From assembly GCF_020447105.2 (NCBI RefSeq), contig NZ_CP096184.1, forward strand, positions 62,001-126,000: a DNA stretch of 64,000 nt. The letters are read 5' to 3'. The position numbers were made by a program, and so were the translations under genes. The notes beneath the pieces were generated by a model, which ran no database searches, had not been told where the DNA came from, and worked only from the letters and a program-made list of their open reading frames with translations. Source of the DNA: Demequina sp. TMPB413 (lineage in GTDB: Bacteria; Actinomycetota; Actinomycetes; Actinomycetales; Demequinaceae). Positions within the stretch are counted from its first letter, which is position 1. Each line of letters opens with the position of its first letter. Below are positions 8,164 through 17,219 of this stretch, one piece after another.

Positions 8164-8399
8164 CCATCGGAACCAAGGGCCTCGAGCCAATCGAGCTCGA
8201 CGCGATGGAGAACGAGCGCCTCGCAGAGGAACTCAAGAAGGCGAAGGCCGAGCTGTTCAACCTGCGCTTCCAGTCGGCCACCGGCCAGTTGGAGAGCCAC
8301 GGTCGACTGAAGGCCGTCAAGCGTGACATCGCGCGCATCTACACGATCCTGCGCGAGCGCGAGCTCGGCATCCGTACCGCCCCCGCGGCGAAGTCGTAA
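8160..8399 (+). CDS. rpmC: 50S ribosomal protein L29
   Basis: The 79-residue product is mostly alpha-helical, with the core [21 protein letters not shown]29 lies beside L23 at the tunnel exit. ATG 8160 overlaps the rplP stop (ATGA), which indicates translational coupling. Confidence 0.95.
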   Translation: MTIGTKGLEPIELDAMENERLAEELKKAKAELFNLRFQSATGQLESHGRLKAVKRDIARIYTILRERELGIRTAPAAKS

Positions 8400-8416
8400 G
8401 TCAAGAGGTAATAAGT

Positions 8417-8704
8417 ATGTCGAGCAAAAAGCACGCTACCGCGACAGTGGAGCACCGCGCGCAACGCAAGACGCGCCGCGGCTACGTCGTGTCGGACAAG
8501 ATGGACAAGACCATCACCGTCGAGGTCGAAGACCGCGTCAAGCACGCGCTCTACGGCAAGGTCATGCGCCGATCTTCCAAGGTCAAGGTGCATGACGAGA
8601 CGAACACCGCCGGAACCGGCGACCTCGTGCTCATCATGGAGACCCGCCCGTTGTCAGCGTCAAAGCGCTGGCGCCTGGTGGAGATCCTCGAAAAGGCCAA
8701 GTAA
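8417..8704 (+). CDS. rpsQ: 30S ribosomal protein S17
   Basis: The 95-residue product has the OB-fold core of S17 ([20 protein letters not shown]), with an N-terminal extension of about 20 polar residues. S17 is a primary 16S rRNA-binding protein. It is preceded by AGAGGTAATA and followed by a 62-bp gap before rplN. Confidence 0.96.
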   Translation: MSSKKHATATVEHRAQRKTRRGYVVSDKMDKTITVEVEDRVKHALYGKVMRRSSKVKVHDETNTAGTGDLVLIMETRPLSASKRWRLVEILEKAK

Positions 8705-8766
8705 CCCAACGTTCGACCAGGCTCGGCGCCTCAGGCGACGAGAACCAGACGACAGGAGAAGAAGAC

Positions 8767-9138
8767 ATGATTCAGCAGGAGTCGCGACTGCGTGTCGCCG
8801 ACAACACGGGTGCCAAGGAGATCCTGTGCATCCGCGTTCTCGGCGGGTCGCACCGTCGCTACGCCGGCATCGGTGACGTCATCGTTGCCACGGTCAAGGA
8901 TGCAATCCCAGGCGGAAACGTCAAAAAGGGTGAAGTGGTCAAGGCCGTGATCGTGCGTACCGTCAAGGAGACCCGTCGTCCAGACGGCTCATACATCAAG
9001 TTCGACGAGAACGCGGCCGTCATCCTCAAGGGTAAGGACACCGACCCTCGTGGAACCCGCATCTTCGGCCCAGTGGGCCGTGAGCTGCGCGACCGCAAGT
9101 TCATGAAGATCGTGTCGCTTGCTCCGGAGGTGATCTGA
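8767..9138 (+). CDS. rplN: 50S ribosomal protein L14
   Basis: The product has 123 residues and starts [19 protein letters not shown], the highly conserved L14 opening. L14 forms part of the inter-subunit bridge and binds release and silencing factors. GGAGAAGAAG precedes the ATG. Confidence 0.97.
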   Translation: MIQQESRLRVADNTGAKEILCIRVLGGSHRRYAGIGDVIVATVKDAIPGGNVKKGEVVKAVIVRTVKETRRPDGSYIKFDENAAVILKGKDTDPRGTRIFGPVGRELRDRKFMKIVSLAPEVI

Positions 9139-9139
9139 C

Positions 9140-9481
9140 ATGGCGAAGATTAAGAAGGGCGACCTCGTCGTCGTCATTGCAGGACGTGACCGCGGCCAGC
9201 AGGGCCACGTGCTCGAGGTGCTGAAGGACGAGGACCGTGTGGTCGTCGAAGGCATCCAGCGCGTCCAGCGTCACATCAAGCCGGGAACGCGCCGCGACAA
9301 CATGGAGGGTGGCATCGTCACCGTCGAGTCGCCGCTTCACGTTTCAAACGTGATGCTCGTTGACCCGGAGACCAAGAAGGGCACCCGCGTGGGATTCCGC
9401 GCGGAGCAGGTTGAGCGTGACGGCCGTACTCGCACCAAGCGGGTCCGCGTCGCCAAGCGCTCGGGTAAGGACATCGACTGA
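9140..9481 (+). CDS. rplX: 50S ribosomal protein L24
   Basis: The 113-residue product has the KOW motif near its N-terminus ([19 protein letters not shown]). L24 starts 50S assembly at the 5' region of 23S rRNA. Its last base is shared with the start of rplE (TGATGG overlap). Confidence 0.96.
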   Translation: MAKIKKGDLVVVIAGRDRGQQGHVLEVLKDEDRVVVEGIQRVQRHIKPGTRRDNMEGGIVTVESPLHVSNVMLVDPETKKGTRVGFRAEQVERDGRTRTKRVRVAKRSGKDID

Positions 9482-10044
9482 TGGCGACCGCTACGACAAC
9501 TCAGGCTCGCCTCAAGGCGAGGTACCGCGCAGAGATCATTGCTGCGCTGAACGAAGAGTTTGGCTACTCCAACATCAACCAGGTTCCTGGCCTCACCAAG
9601 GTCGTCGTGAACATGGGTGTTGGCGATGCCGCCAAGGACAGCAAGCTCATTGAGGGTGCCATCCGCGACTTGACGGCCATCACCGGCCAGAAGCCGCAGG
9701 TGACGAAGGCCCGCAAGTCCATCGCGCAGTTCAAGCTCCGCGAGGGACAGCCGATTGGTGCGCACGTGACACTGCGCGGCGATCGCATGTGGGAGTTCCT
9801 CGACCGCCTGCTGTCGACCGCACTGCCTCGTATCCGCGACTTCCGCGGATTGAGCCCCAAGCAGTTCGACGGCAACGGCAACTACACGTTCGGCCTCACG
9901 GAACAGTCCATGTTCCACGAGATCGACCAAGACAAGATCGACCGGGTGCGCGGCATGGACATTACTGTCGTGACGACCGCGACCACTGACGACGAGGGTC
10001 GCTCGCTGCTGAGGCAGCTGGGCTTCCCCTTCAAGGAGAAGTAG
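9481..10044 (+). CDS. rplE: 50S ribosomal protein L5
   Basis: The 187-residue product carries the L5 signature in the segments [19 protein letters not shown] and [18 protein letters not shown]5 binds 5S rRNA and contacts the P-site tRNA. The start ATG overlaps the rplX stop by one base. Confidence 0.97.
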   Translation: MATATTTQARLKARYRAEIIAALNEEFGYSNINQVPGLTKVVVNMGVGDAAKDSKLIEGAIRDLTAITGQKPQVTKARKSIAQFKLREGQPIGAHVTLRGDRMWEFLDRLLSTALPRIRDFRGLSPKQFDGNGNYTFGLTEQSMFHEIDQDKIDRVRGMDITVVTTATTDDEGRSLLRQLGFPFKEK

Positions 10045-10046
10045 CG

Positions 10047-10232
10047 ATGGCGAAGACCTCTCTCAAGGTCAAGGCGAGCCGGAAGCCAAAGTTTCCTGTT
10101 CGGGCTTACAGCCGGTGCCAGCGATGCGGACGTCCGCATGCCGTGTACCGCAAGTTCGGCCTGTGCCGAATCTGCTTCCGCGAGATGGCACACCGCGGCG
10201 AGCTTCCCGGCATCACCAAGAGCAGCTGGTAA
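10047..10232 (+). CDS. rpsZ: 30S ribosomal protein S14, zinc-binding (type Z)
   Basis: The 61-residue product carries two CxxC pairs (CQRCGRPH and CRICFREM), so it is the short zinc-ribbon form and not the longer zinc-free paralogue. Its place between rplE and rpsH is standard. A zinc-free S14, if present, would be elsewhere and is usually Zur-controlled. It is also called rpsN1 in some genomes. Confidence 0.95.
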   Translation: MAKTSLKVKASRKPKFPVRAYSRCQRCGRPHAVYRKFGLCRICFREMAHRGELPGITKSSW

Positions 10233-10289
10233 ACAACTACGTCGCAGGTCCCGAGCAGGGAAACCACGGCGAGGAAGAGTGACTCACTC

Positions 10290-10688
10290 ATGACAATGAC
10301 CGACCCGATCGCAGACATGCTGACCCGTCTGCGCAACGCCAACACGGCCTACCACGACACCGTGTCCATGCCCCACTCGAAGCTCAAGGCAAACATTGCC
10401 AAGATCCTCGAAGAGCAGGGATACATCAACGGCTCAGCCGTTGCAGATGCCGAGGTGGGCAAGACGCTCACGCTGTCGCTGAAGTACGGCCCCAACCGCG
10501 AGCGTTCGCTCGCCGGTGTGCGCCGCATCTCGAAGCCCGGTCTGCGCGTATACGCAAAGTCGACCAACCTTCCCAAGGTGCTCGGCGGACTTGGCGTAGC
10601 AATTTTGTCCACCTCCTCCGGTCTATTGACAGACCGCGAGGCCGAAAAGAAGGGCGTGGGCGGCGAAGTCGTTGCCTACGTCTGGTAG
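10290..10688 (+). CDS. rpsH: 30S ribosomal protein S8
   Basis: The 132-residue product starts [18 protein letters not shown]; the second ATG (10296) is an equally possible start. The C-terminal block [20 protein letters not shown] is the 16S helix-21 binding signature. In E. coli S8 regulates the spc operon by binding its mRNA; no such site was recognised here. Confidence 0.96.
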   Translation: MTMTDPIADMLTRLRNANTAYHDTVSMPHSKLKANIAKILEEQGYINGSAVADAEVGKTLTLSLKYGPNRERSLAGVRRISKPGLRVYAKSTNLPKVLGGLGVAILSTSSGLLTDREAEKKGVGGEVVAYVW

Positions 10689-10705
10689 CCGGAAAGGAGA
10701 GATCT

Positions 10706-11245
10706 ATGTCTCGCATCGGCAAGCTCCCCGTTCCGGTTCCCGCCGGAGTGGATGTCACCATCGATGGATCTGACGTGACGGTGAAGGGTCCCAAGGGAAC
10801 CCTTCAGCACACCGTCGCATCTCCGATCGTCGCCGAATTGGGCGACGCCGTCATCGATGTCAAGCGCCCCAACGATGAGCGCGTCTCGAAGTCGCTTCAC
10901 GGCCTGACCCGCACTCTGATCGCCAACATGGTGACCGGTGTGACCGAGGGCTACGAGAAGAAGCTCGAGATTGTCGGCACGGGTTTCCGCGTGGTGGCGA
11001 AGGGTTCGGACCTCGAGTTCGCCCTTGGCTTCTCGCACCCCGTCGTCGTCTCTGCGCCTGAGGGCATTACGTTCGTCGTCGAGTCACCCACCAAGTTCGC
11101 AGTGTCGGGAATCGACAAGCAGCAGGTGGGCGAGGTTGCGGCCAACATTCGCAAGATTCGCAAGCCCGAGCCGTACAAGGGCAAGGGTGTCCGCTACGCA
11201 GGCGAACAGGTTCGTCGCAAGGCCGGAAAGACGGGTAAGAAGTAA
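10706..11245 (+). CDS. rplF: 50S ribosomal protein L6
   Basis: The 179-residue product has the two repeated L6 folds and the C-terminal signature [17 protein letters not shown]6 lies at the base of the L7/L12 stalk near the sarcin-ricin loop. GGAAAGGAGAG precedes the ATG. The last base overlaps the rplR start. Confidence 0.97.
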   Translation: MSRIGKLPVPVPAGVDVTIDGSDVTVKGPKGTLQHTVASPIVAELGDAVIDVKRPNDERVSKSLHGLTRTLIANMVTGVTEGYEKKLEIVGTGFRVVAKGSDLEFALGFSHPVVVSAPEGITFVVESPTKFAVSGIDKQQVGEVAANIRKIRKPEPYKGKGVRYAGEQVRRKAGKTGKK

Positions 11246-11616
11246 TGGGTATCACGGTGAAGGGCAAGGGGAAGTCGATCTCGCGTACGCGTCGTCACTT
11301 CCGCCTGCGCAAGAAGATCGCCGGCACGTCCGTCCGCCCGCGCCTCGTGGTGACGCGTTCAGCGCGTCACATGGTGGCGCAGGTTGTCGACGACACCGCG
11401 GGCAAGACGCTCGTGTCTGCGTCGACGCTTGAGGCAGACGTGCGCGCGCTAGACGGCGACAAGACGGCAAAGGCCACCAAGGTCGGCCAGCTCGTCGCTG
11501 AGCGTGCCAAGTCGGCAGGCATCGAGGCGGTCGTCTTCGACCGTGGCGGAAACAAGTACCACGGTCGCGTTGCGGCGGTGGCCGACGGCGCCCGAGAGGG
11601 TGGCCTGGCCCTGTAG
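11245..11616 (+). CDS. rplR: 50S ribosomal protein L18
   Basis: The 123-residue product has the 5S rRNA-binding motifs of L18: a basic N-terminus ([19 protein letters not shown]) and a C-terminal [20 protein letters not shown] block. With L5 and L25 it binds 5S rRNA in the central protuberance. Confidence 0.97.
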   Translation: MGITVKGKGKSISRTRRHFRLRKKIAGTSVRPRLVVTRSARHMVAQVVDDTAGKTLVSASTLEADVRALDGDKTAKATKVGQLVAERAKSAGIEAVVFDRGGNKYHGRVAAVADGAREGGLAL

Positions 11617-11641
11617 CCGGGACGAGGAGCGAAGGAAAGCA

Positions 11642-12214
11642 ATGGCTGAGAACAACAGCGGGCGTCGCGACAACAATCGTCGTGGCAACGAGCCCGAATC
11701 CAAGTTCATTGAGCGCGTCGTGACCATCAACCGCGTCTCCAAGGTCGTCAAGGGCGGCCGTCGTTTTAGCTTTACCGCGCTCGTCGTGGTGGGCGATGGC
11801 GAAGGCAACGTCGGCGTCGGCTACGGCAAGGCCAAGGAGGTGCCGTCGGCAATCTCCAAGGGCGTTGAAGAGGCGAAGCGGTCGTTCTTCCGTGTGCCCC
11901 GCATTCAGGGCACCATCCCGCACATCGTGCAGGGTGAGGCAGCGGCTGGCGTCGTCTTTCTGCGCCCGGCATCGCCGGGAACCGGTGTGATCGCCGGTGG
12001 TCCAGTGCGCGCCGTACTGGAGTGCGCCGGAATTCACGACGTGCTGTCGAAGTCTCTGGGCTCGTCGAACGCCATCAACATCGTCCACGCCACAGTGGAT
12101 GCGTTGAAGCGTCTCGAGCAGCCAGAGGCTGTCGCCGCGCGTCGTGGGCTGCCAGTCGGCGACGTAGCGCCTGCAGCGATGCTGCGCGCCCAAGCAGCGG
12201 GGGTGGCAAAGTAA
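11642..12214 (+). CDS. rpsE: 30S ribosomal protein S5
   Basis: The start is ATG 11642 ([15 protein letters not shown]), preceded by GGAGCGAAGGAAAG; the open frame runs further upstream but without a family match. The 190-residue product has the dsRNA-binding N-domain ([19 protein letters not shown]) and the GYGKAKEVP motif. S5 works in decoding accuracy and mRNA helicase activity at the entry tunnel. Its stop overlaps the rpmD start by one base. Confidence 0.96.
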   Translation: MAENNSGRRDNNRRGNEPESKFIERVVTINRVSKVVKGGRRFSFTALVVVGDGEGNVGVGYGKAKEVPSAISKGVEEAKRSFFRVPRIQGTIPHIVQGEAAAGVVFLRPASPGTGVIAGGPVRAVLECAGIHDVLSKSLGSSNAINIVHATVDALKRLEQPEAVAARRGLPVGDVAPAAMLRAQAAGVAK

Positions 12215-12396
12215 TGCCTCGGTTGAAGGTGACGCAGAAGCGTTCGGAGATCGGCACCAAGCCTCAGCACCGCGAGACCCTGCGGTCGCTCGGGCTGAAG
12301 CGTGTCAATGACATTGTCGTGAAGGAAGACCGCCCCGAGATTCGCGGGATGGTCAATGCGGTTCGCCACCTGGTGACCGTGGAGGAGGTCGACTGA
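12214..12396 (+). CDS. rpmD: 50S ribosomal protein L30
   Basis: The 60-residue product is full length and starts [23 protein letters not shown] 12214 overlaps the rpsE stop (TAATG) and its own TGA overlaps the rplO start (TGATG), so rpsE, rpmD and rplO are tightly coupled. Confidence 0.96.
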   Translation: MPRLKVTQKRSEIGTKPQHRETLRSLGLKRVNDIVVKEDRPEIRGMVNAVRHLVTVEEVD

Positions 12397-13205
12397 TGGC
12401 CGAGGAAAACAAGGAGGCGCCCAAGAAGGCGCCTGCGAAGAAGCCTGCCGCCGACAAGGCGACTGCTGCTAAGAAGGCGCCGGCTAAGAAGCCTGCCGCT
12501 GACAAGGCTGCTACGGCTGACAAGGCGACTGCTGCTAAGAAGGCGCCGGCTAAGAAGCCTGCCGCTGACAAGGCTGCTACGGCTGACAAGGCGACTGCTG
12601 CTAAGAAGGCGCCGGCCAAGAAGCCTGCCGCTGACAAGGCAGCTGCTGCTGAGAAGGCCCCTGCCAAGGCATCGGCTGCTGACAAGGCCCCGACCACCAA
12701 GGCGACGGCCAAGTCGGCTGCAGCGAAGGCAACGCCAAGCGCTGACCAGCCCAAGGTCACGACGCTCAAGATGCACCACTTGCGTCCAGCTCCTGGTTCG
12801 CACCCCTCCAAGATCCGCGTGGGTCGCGGTGAGGGTGGCAAGCGAGGCAAGACTGCAGGTCGTGGCACCAAGGGAACTGGCGCCCGCTACCAGGTGCCTG
12901 CAGCGTTCGAGGGCGGTCAGACGCCTTTGCACATGCGGATTCCCAAGTTGCGTGGATTCAAGAGCCCGTTCAAGGTGCGCTACCAGGTGGTCAACCTCGA
13001 CCAACTGGCTGAGCTGTTCCCCAAGGGCGGCAAAGTGACCAAGGCCGACCTGGTCGACAAGGGTGCGGTCCGCAACAACCTGCCTGTCAAGGTGCTTGGC
13101 GACGGCGACATCGCGGTAAAGGTGACCCTTGTGGACGCCGACGCGGTTTCGCGCAGCGCGAAGACCAAGATCGAGGCGGCTGGCGGCACCGTCAACGAGG
13201 GCTAG
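12396..13205 (+). CDS. rplO: 50S ribosomal protein L15 with a long repetitive N-terminal extension
   Basis: Residues about 125-269 are a normal L15 ([20 protein letters not shown] onward, with [17 protein letters not shown]). Before this lies an extension of about 120 residues made of Lys, Ala and Pro, with a 22-residue unit ([20 protein letters not shown] plus AA) repeated. The start is secured by the TGATG overlap with rpmD, and the frame is continuous, so the extension appears to be a real part of the gene. It resembles histone H1-like KPA tails. L15 is a late 50S assembly protein; a tail of this kind could reach the solvent or bind RNA. Confidence 0.93.
   Translation: MAEENKEAPKKAPAKKPAADKATAAKKAPAKKPAADKAATADKATAAKKAPAKKPAADKAATADKATAAKKAPAKKPAADKAAAAEKAPAKASAADKAPTTKATAKSAAAKATPSADQPKVTTLKMHHLRPAPGSHPSKIRVGRGEGGKRGKTAGRGTKGTGARYQVPAAFEGGQTPLHMRIPKLRGFKSPFKVRYQVVNLDQLAELFPKGGKVTKADLVDKGAVRNNLPVKVLGDGDIAVKVTLVDADAVSRSAKTKIEAAGGTVNEG
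12471..12602 (+). repeat. 66-bp perfect tandem repeat inside rplO
   Basis: Two identical 66-bp units (12471-12536 and 12537-12602) encode the Lys/Ala/Pro-rich 22-residue repeat. Partial, slightly diverged units flank them (12423-12470 and 12603-12650). Such identity at DNA level points to recent slippage or unequal recombination. Confidence 0.9.
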
Positions 13206-13209
13206 GCTC

Positions 13210-13241
13210 GTCGCGGGTCCGGTAAGCGCCGGACCCGCGAC
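13210..13241 (+). promoter_or_regulatory. Strong hairpin between rplO and secY
   Basis: A perfect 13-bp stem (13210-13222 with 13229-13241) encloses a TAAGCG loop and is followed by a C-rich, not T-rich, stretch. It sits in the 57-bp gap before secY. It may attenuate or stabilise the transcript where ribosomal genes give way to secY. AACGGAGG, the secY ribosome binding site, follows directly. Confidence 0.6.
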
Positions 13242-13262
13242 GCCCCCTTCAACGGAGGATTC

Positions 13263-14564
13263 ATGCTTTCAGGCTTTCTCAGTGCGTTCCGCACGCCGGA
13301 TCTGCGCAAGAAGCTGCTGTTCACGCTCGGGATTCTTGCGCTGTACCGACTGGGCGTCGCTGTCCCGACCCCCGGGGTCGACTACGGCAACGTTCAGCAG
13401 TGCATCGACACCAACTCCGCAGAGTCTGGGCCGCTGCAAATCCTCAATCTCTTCTCTGGTGGCGCCCTGCTCCAACTGTCCGTCTTCGCGCTCGGCATCA
13501 TGCCGTACATCACCGCGTCGATCATGGTGCAGTTGCTGCGGGTGCTTATCCCTCGCTTTGAGGCCCTCCAGAAGGAAGGGCCTGACGGTCAGGCAAAGCT
13601 GACGCAGTACACGCGCTACATCACGGTGGGATTCGCTGCGCTCCAGTCCGCCTCATACGTGACGATGGCCCGCAACGGCGTGTTCTTCCCGGGCTGTGAG
13701 GCGGAGATCGTCCCCGACCAGTCCTGGAACACCATCACCACGATGGTGCTTACGATGACGGCTGGCACCGTCCTCATCATGTGGCTGGGCGAGCGCATCA
13801 CTGAACGCGGCATCGGCAACGGCATGTCGCTGCTGATCTTCACGTCCGTGGCGTCGTCCTTCCCTGGAGCCATCGGCACCATCTGGAACAGCACGGACCG
13901 CGTGCGCAACACCATCGTGATCCTGTTGGTCATTTTCGCGGTGATCGCGGCCGTGGTCTACGTCGAACAGTCGCAGCGCCGCATCCCCGTGCAGTATGCG
14001 AAGCGCATGGTTGGCCGACGCATGCTTGGCGGCTCATCGACCTACATCCCGCTCAAGATCAACATGGCGGGCGTGATCCCCGTGATCTTCGCGTCGTCGT
14101 TGTTGCAATTGCCTTATGTGATCGTGCAGTTCGCCGGCGACAACCCTGCGGACTGGGTGATCTGGCTCCAGAACAATGTGACCCGCACCGACGCCCCCTT
14201 GCACATCGCGTTCTACATTCTGCTGATCCTCTTCTTCGCATACTTCTACACGGCGATCACGTTCAACCCGACGGAAGTCGCTGACAACATGAAGAAGTAC
14301 GGCGGATTTGTCCCAGGGATCCGACCAGGGCAACCGACGGCCGACTACCTCGACTACGTGTTGTCCCGCATCACGGCGGCTGGTTCCTTGTACCTCGCGA
14401 TCGTGGCGCTCGTGCCGACGATGGCGCTCGTGCTCCTCGGTCTCAACACGTCGATCCCGTTGGGCGGCGTGACGATTCTGATTCTCGTCGGCGTGGGTCT
14501 TGACACCGTGAAGCGTATCCAGGCTCAGTTGGAGCAACGCCGCTACGAAGGGTTCCTCAAGTAA
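13263..14564 (+). CDS. secY: Protein translocase subunit SecY
   Basis: The 433-residue product has the ten-helix SecY layout. It starts FLSAFRTPDLRKKLLFTLG, has ALGIMPYITASIMVQLL in the second helix, and GGSSTYIPLKINMAGVIP preceding helix 7. It forms the membrane pore of the SecYEG translocon. It ends one base into adk (TAATG), the usual secY-adk-map order. Confidence 0.97.
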   Translation: MLSGFLSAFRTPDLRKKLLFTLGILALYRLGVAVPTPGVDYGNVQQCIDTNSAESGPLQILNLFSGGALLQLSVFALGIMPYITASIMVQLLRVLIPRFEALQKEGPDGQAKLTQYTRYITVGFAALQSASYVTMARNGVFFPGCEAEIVPDQSWNTITTMVLTMTAGTVLIMWLGERITERGIGNGMSLLIFTSVASSFPGAIGTIWNSTDRVRNTIVILLVIFAVIAAVVYVEQSQRRIPVQYAKRMVGRRMLGGSSTYIPLKINMAGVIPVIFASSLLQLPYVIVQFAGDNPADWVIWLQNNVTRTDAPLHIAFYILLILFFAYFYTAITFNPTEVADNMKKYGGFVPGIRPGQPTADYLDYVLSRITAAGSLYLAIVALVPTMALVLLGLNTSIPLGGVTILILVGVGLDTVKRIQAQLEQRRYEGFLK

Positions 14565-15130
14565 TGCGCCTGGTGTTGGTGGGACCGCCAGGTGCAGGTA
14601 AGGGCACTCAGGCGGCACGGTTGGCGGAGCGTTACGGCGTGCCTGCGATCTCCACGGGCGATATCTTCCGTGCCAACGTCAAGGGCGAGACAGAACTCGG
14701 CCGCGAGGCGCAAAGCTACATGTCAAAGGGCGCTCTCGTGCCGGACCAGGTCACGAACGCGATGGTGCGTGACCGTCTCGCTCAAGAGGACGTCTCCGAG
14801 GGGTTCCTGCTGGACGGCTATCCACGGAACCCCGAACAGGCGGTTGAGCTCGACGGCATGCTCGCCGTCACTGGAACCTCGCTTGACGCGGTAGTTGAGT
14901 TGACGGCGGACAGCGATGAGGTGACGCGGCGCCTGCTCAAGCGCGCACAGACAGAGGGGCGCGCCGATGACACCGAGGACGTCATCAGGCACCGACTCGA
15001 TGTGTATGCCGAGTCCACGGCGCCCGTGACCGCCTATTACGAAGGCCAGGGACTCTTGGTGCAGGTGGACGGCATCGGTGACGTTGATGACGTCACCGAG
15101 CGCCTCGTCGACGCACTGCGCTCGTCCTAG
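14564..15130 (+). CDS. adk: Adenylate kinase
   Basis: The 188-residue product has the P-loop GPPGAGKGTQA at residues 7-17, the AMP-binding STGDIFR motif and LDGYPRNPEQ. The lid insertion is missing (RADDTEDVIRHRL follows directly), so it is the short form typical of actinobacteria. It interconverts ATP, ADP and AMP in the cytoplasm. ATG 14564 overlaps the secY stop. Confidence 0.97.
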   Translation: MRLVLVGPPGAGKGTQAARLAERYGVPAISTGDIFRANVKGETELGREAQSYMSKGALVPDQVTNAMVRDRLAQEDVSEGFLLDGYPRNPEQAVELDGMLAVTGTSLDAVVELTADSDEVTRRLLKRAQTEGRADDTEDVIRHRLDVYAESTAPVTAYYEGQGLLVQVDGIGDVDDVTERLVDALRSS

Positions 15131-15138
15131 GGTTCGGC

Positions 15139-15948
15139 ATGGCACGGGGAGTCGAGTACAAGACACGACCGCAGATGCGCGTGATGGCGCGCGCGGGTCT
15201 GGTGGTCGCCGATGCTCTGGCGGCAGCCAAGGCCGCCGCGGTGGTGGGAGCGACGACGTCCGAGGTTGACGCCGCCGCGCGCCGCGTCATTGAGGGCGCG
15301 GGTGCCACCTCCAACTTCCTCGGCTATCACGGCTTTCCCGCCGTCAGTTGCGTGTCAGTGAATGACGAGGTCGTCCACGGCATCCCCGGTGCGCGCGTCA
15401 TCGAAGACGGCGACGTCGTGTCGATCGACTGCGGCGCGATCATCGAAGGGTGGCACGGAGACTCTGCCCTGTCGCTCATCGCCGGAACCCCACGCGGCGG
15501 GCAGGATACGCATCTTGTGGAGCAGACCAGGGCGGCGCTCTGGGCTGGCATCGCGGCGCTCGCTAGTGCCGCGCGGCTCGACGAGGTCGCTGGCGCGATC
15601 GAAGACGTCGCCGACGCCGCAAAGCTTCACCCGTTGGAGGGCTACGTTGGCCACGGCATCGGGACCGCGATGCACCAGGGCCCTGACGTGCTCAACTACC
15701 GGACCAGGGCGCGCCAGCCCAAGGTCAAGCCGGGGATGTGTCTCGCGCTCGAGCCCATGTTTGTCGTAGGCACCGGTGAGTCAAACGTGCTTGAGGACGA
15801 CTGGACGGTCGTTTCTGCCGACGGCTCGCGCGCGGCGCATTGGGAGCATTCCGTTGCGGTCCACGACGACGGAATTTGGGTATTGACGGCCCATGACGGG
15901 GGAGCGGCAGACCTGGCTCCCTACGGCGTCGTCCCCGTCGCGCCGTAA
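15139..15948 (+). CDS. map: Methionine aminopeptidase, type I
   Basis: The 269-residue product removes the initiator methionine. Metal ligands are seen in DCGAIIEGWHGDSAL (two Asp), GHGIGTAMHQGP (His), LALEPMF (Glu) and WEHSVAV (Glu). It lies 8 bp after adk. In most actinobacteria infA follows closely; here five LRV genes intervene. Confidence 0.96.
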   Translation: MARGVEYKTRPQMRVMARAGLVVADALAAAKAAAVVGATTSEVDAAARRVIEGAGATSNFLGYHGFPAVSCVSVNDEVVHGIPGARVIEDGDVVSIDCGAIIEGWHGDSALSLIAGTPRGGQDTHLVEQTRAALWAGIAALASAARLDEVAGAIEDVADAAKLHPLEGYVGHGIGTAMHQGPDVLNYRTRARQPKVKPGMCLALEPMFVVGTGESNVLEDDWTVVSADGSRAAHWEHSVAVHDDGIWVLTAHDGGAADLAPYGVVPVAP

Positions 15949-16189
15949 GCGACCTTCGCCGGAGCTACCCCCGAAAGGGTGCCCCCCTTTGTGGTGCCCC
16001 CAAGTGCTGTGTTACCAGGCATTTTGCGGCGATTCCTGTGCATGTTCTCACAATTGAGTCCGAAAAGTGGCGGGGCGACATGTCCGAAATGTATGACTAG
16101 GGCAACCGCTGGCGGGAGGGCACCCGTCGGATCACCGCTATACCAGCTGGGGCGATCGCCGTTCCTGTAGCCGCTCAGGGGGCTTAAGC
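15949..16189. other. Intergenic region between map and the LRV cluster
   Basis: No gene is seen in these 241 bp. A weak hairpin (AAAGGG 15974-15979 with CCCTTT 15985-15990) could end the map transcript. Further on, GGGGCGACATGTCCG (16073-16087) resembles GGGGCACTTGTCCG (18684-18697) upstream of the last LRV gene. The shared motif may be part of a common promoter, but this is weak. Confidence 0.35.
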
Positions 16190-16681
16190 ATGACACGTGG
16201 CTTCTCTTCATCCGCCGGTGCGAACGTCGAGGTTCTCGACGCCGCGAGGCCGGGCCTTGATCGTGGCCAGATGGCCGCTCTGGCCACGTCGCGCCACAGG
16301 ATCGTTCGGGAGACGATTGCACGCCGCGACGACGTGCCGGTAGGAATCCAGGCAGCTCTGGCCCAAGACGACGCGATGCACGTGCGAGCGGCGATCGCCG
16401 CCAACCCCGCGACGGTCAATGCCGTGCTCGATCACCTGGCTGCCGACAGGAACAAGGACGTTGTCAAGGCGCTGCTGACCAACAGAAGTCTCCCCTTCGC
16501 CCTCGTCGAGAGGCTCGCCCAGCACCGCCGTCGTGAGGTTCGCGCTGCGGCGCAGGCTCGCCACGGCGATGTGGCACCCATGCCACGTCCTACCCAGTGG
16601 CGAGTCGAGGACGCGATTTTCCCCGAACTCAGGGAACGGGCGACGATCGCTTCCGGCCAGACCCTGACGAGCGTTTCCTAA
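16190..16681 (+). CDS. Leucine-rich-repeat-variant (LRV) protein, paralogue A
   Basis: The 163-residue product is built from helical repeats of about 24 residues of the LRV/HEAT type, for example MHVRAAIAANPATVNAVLDH followed by LAADRNKDVVKALLTNRSLP. The repeats span residues about 25-125, followed by a polar tail. LRV repeats form a curved alpha/3-10 helical solenoid that usually binds proteins. No signal peptide, Cys cluster or enzyme motif is seen, so the partner is unknown. It heads a five-gene cluster of paralogues and opens like paralogue D (MTRG...GANVEV versus MARG...GANAEV). Confidence 0.75.
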   Translation: MTRGFSSSAGANVEVLDAARPGLDRGQMAALATSRHRIVRETIARRDDVPVGIQAALAQDDAMHVRAAIAANPATVNAVLDHLAADRNKDVVKALLTNRSLPFALVERLAQHRRREVRAAAQARHGDVAPMPRPTQWRVEDAIFPELRERATIASGQTLTSVS

Positions 16682-16700
16682 GAAGAGAGGGAGTTGCGAC

Positions 16701-17012
16701 ATGGCCTTCACCATGACCAGACCCAAGCACGAGGACCGACTCCGCGCCCTGGATCCTCAGACGCCACGCACCGAACTCGTGCAGCTTGCCGCGCATCGCG
16801 ACCCCCTCGTCAAGGCGGCCGTCGCGTCGCGAAGGGACTGCCCGCTCGCCTCGATGCACGCCCTCGTCCACGAGTCGGATCCGCGAGTGCTCGAAGCGCT
16901 CGCCGCCAATGCGAGTGCGCCCCGTGCCGTGTTGGAACGCCTGGCCTCCCACCGCCGCGAAGCGATCCGCTCGCTAGCCACCAGGCGCCTGAAGTACGCG
17001 GCCCTCATGTAA
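16701..17012 (+). CDS. LRV protein, short paralogue B
   Basis: The 103-residue product has a short N-terminus and then repeats of the LRV type: HRDPLVKAAVASRRDCPLAS, ESDPRVLEALAANASAPRAV and HRREAIRSLATRRL. The RDCP motif is shared with paralogues C, D and E. GAGGGAG precedes ATG 16701, 19 bp after paralogue A, so A and B are probably one transcript. It aligns best with paralogue E (both have RALDP near residue 17). Confidence 0.75.
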   Translation: MAFTMTRPKHEDRLRALDPQTPRTELVQLAAHRDPLVKAAVASRRDCPLASMHALVHESDPRVLEALAANASAPRAVLERLASHRREAIRSLATRRLKYAALM

Positions 17013-17077
17013 GGCCCCTCACTCGTCCCGGCGCTCGTGACGACGTGCCCCCTCAGCCTCGTCGTCTCGTCGGGCGG

Positions 17078-17107
17078 ACGGCGGCAGTCCCTAGGGACTG
17101 CCGCCGT
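17078..17107. terminator. 30-bp perfect palindrome, probable terminator between LRV genes B and C
   Basis: The sequence at 17078-17107 is a perfect palindrome centred on CCTAGG (left half ACGGCGGCAGTCCCT). As RNA it gives a 13-bp stem with a 4-nt loop, followed by TCTCTT, which suits a terminator for the A-B transcript. The full DNA symmetry is unusual for a terminator and would also suit a dimeric protein. Confidence 0.65.
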
Positions 17108-17219
17108 TCTCTTCGTGTGCACGCTCCGTTATGCCAAGCGCCATCACGCCGTCACCGGCCGTTCATGCTGCCCCGTTAACGTGGCGAAGACGCATCTGAC
17201 GACGTGGATGGAGGACCCG

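Noticed and set aside
12396..12780. The rplO extension as a misplaced start
   Set aside because: No better start with a Shine-Dalgarno sequence lies near the L15 core, and the ATG at 12396 overlaps the rpmD stop exactly as expected for coupled genes.
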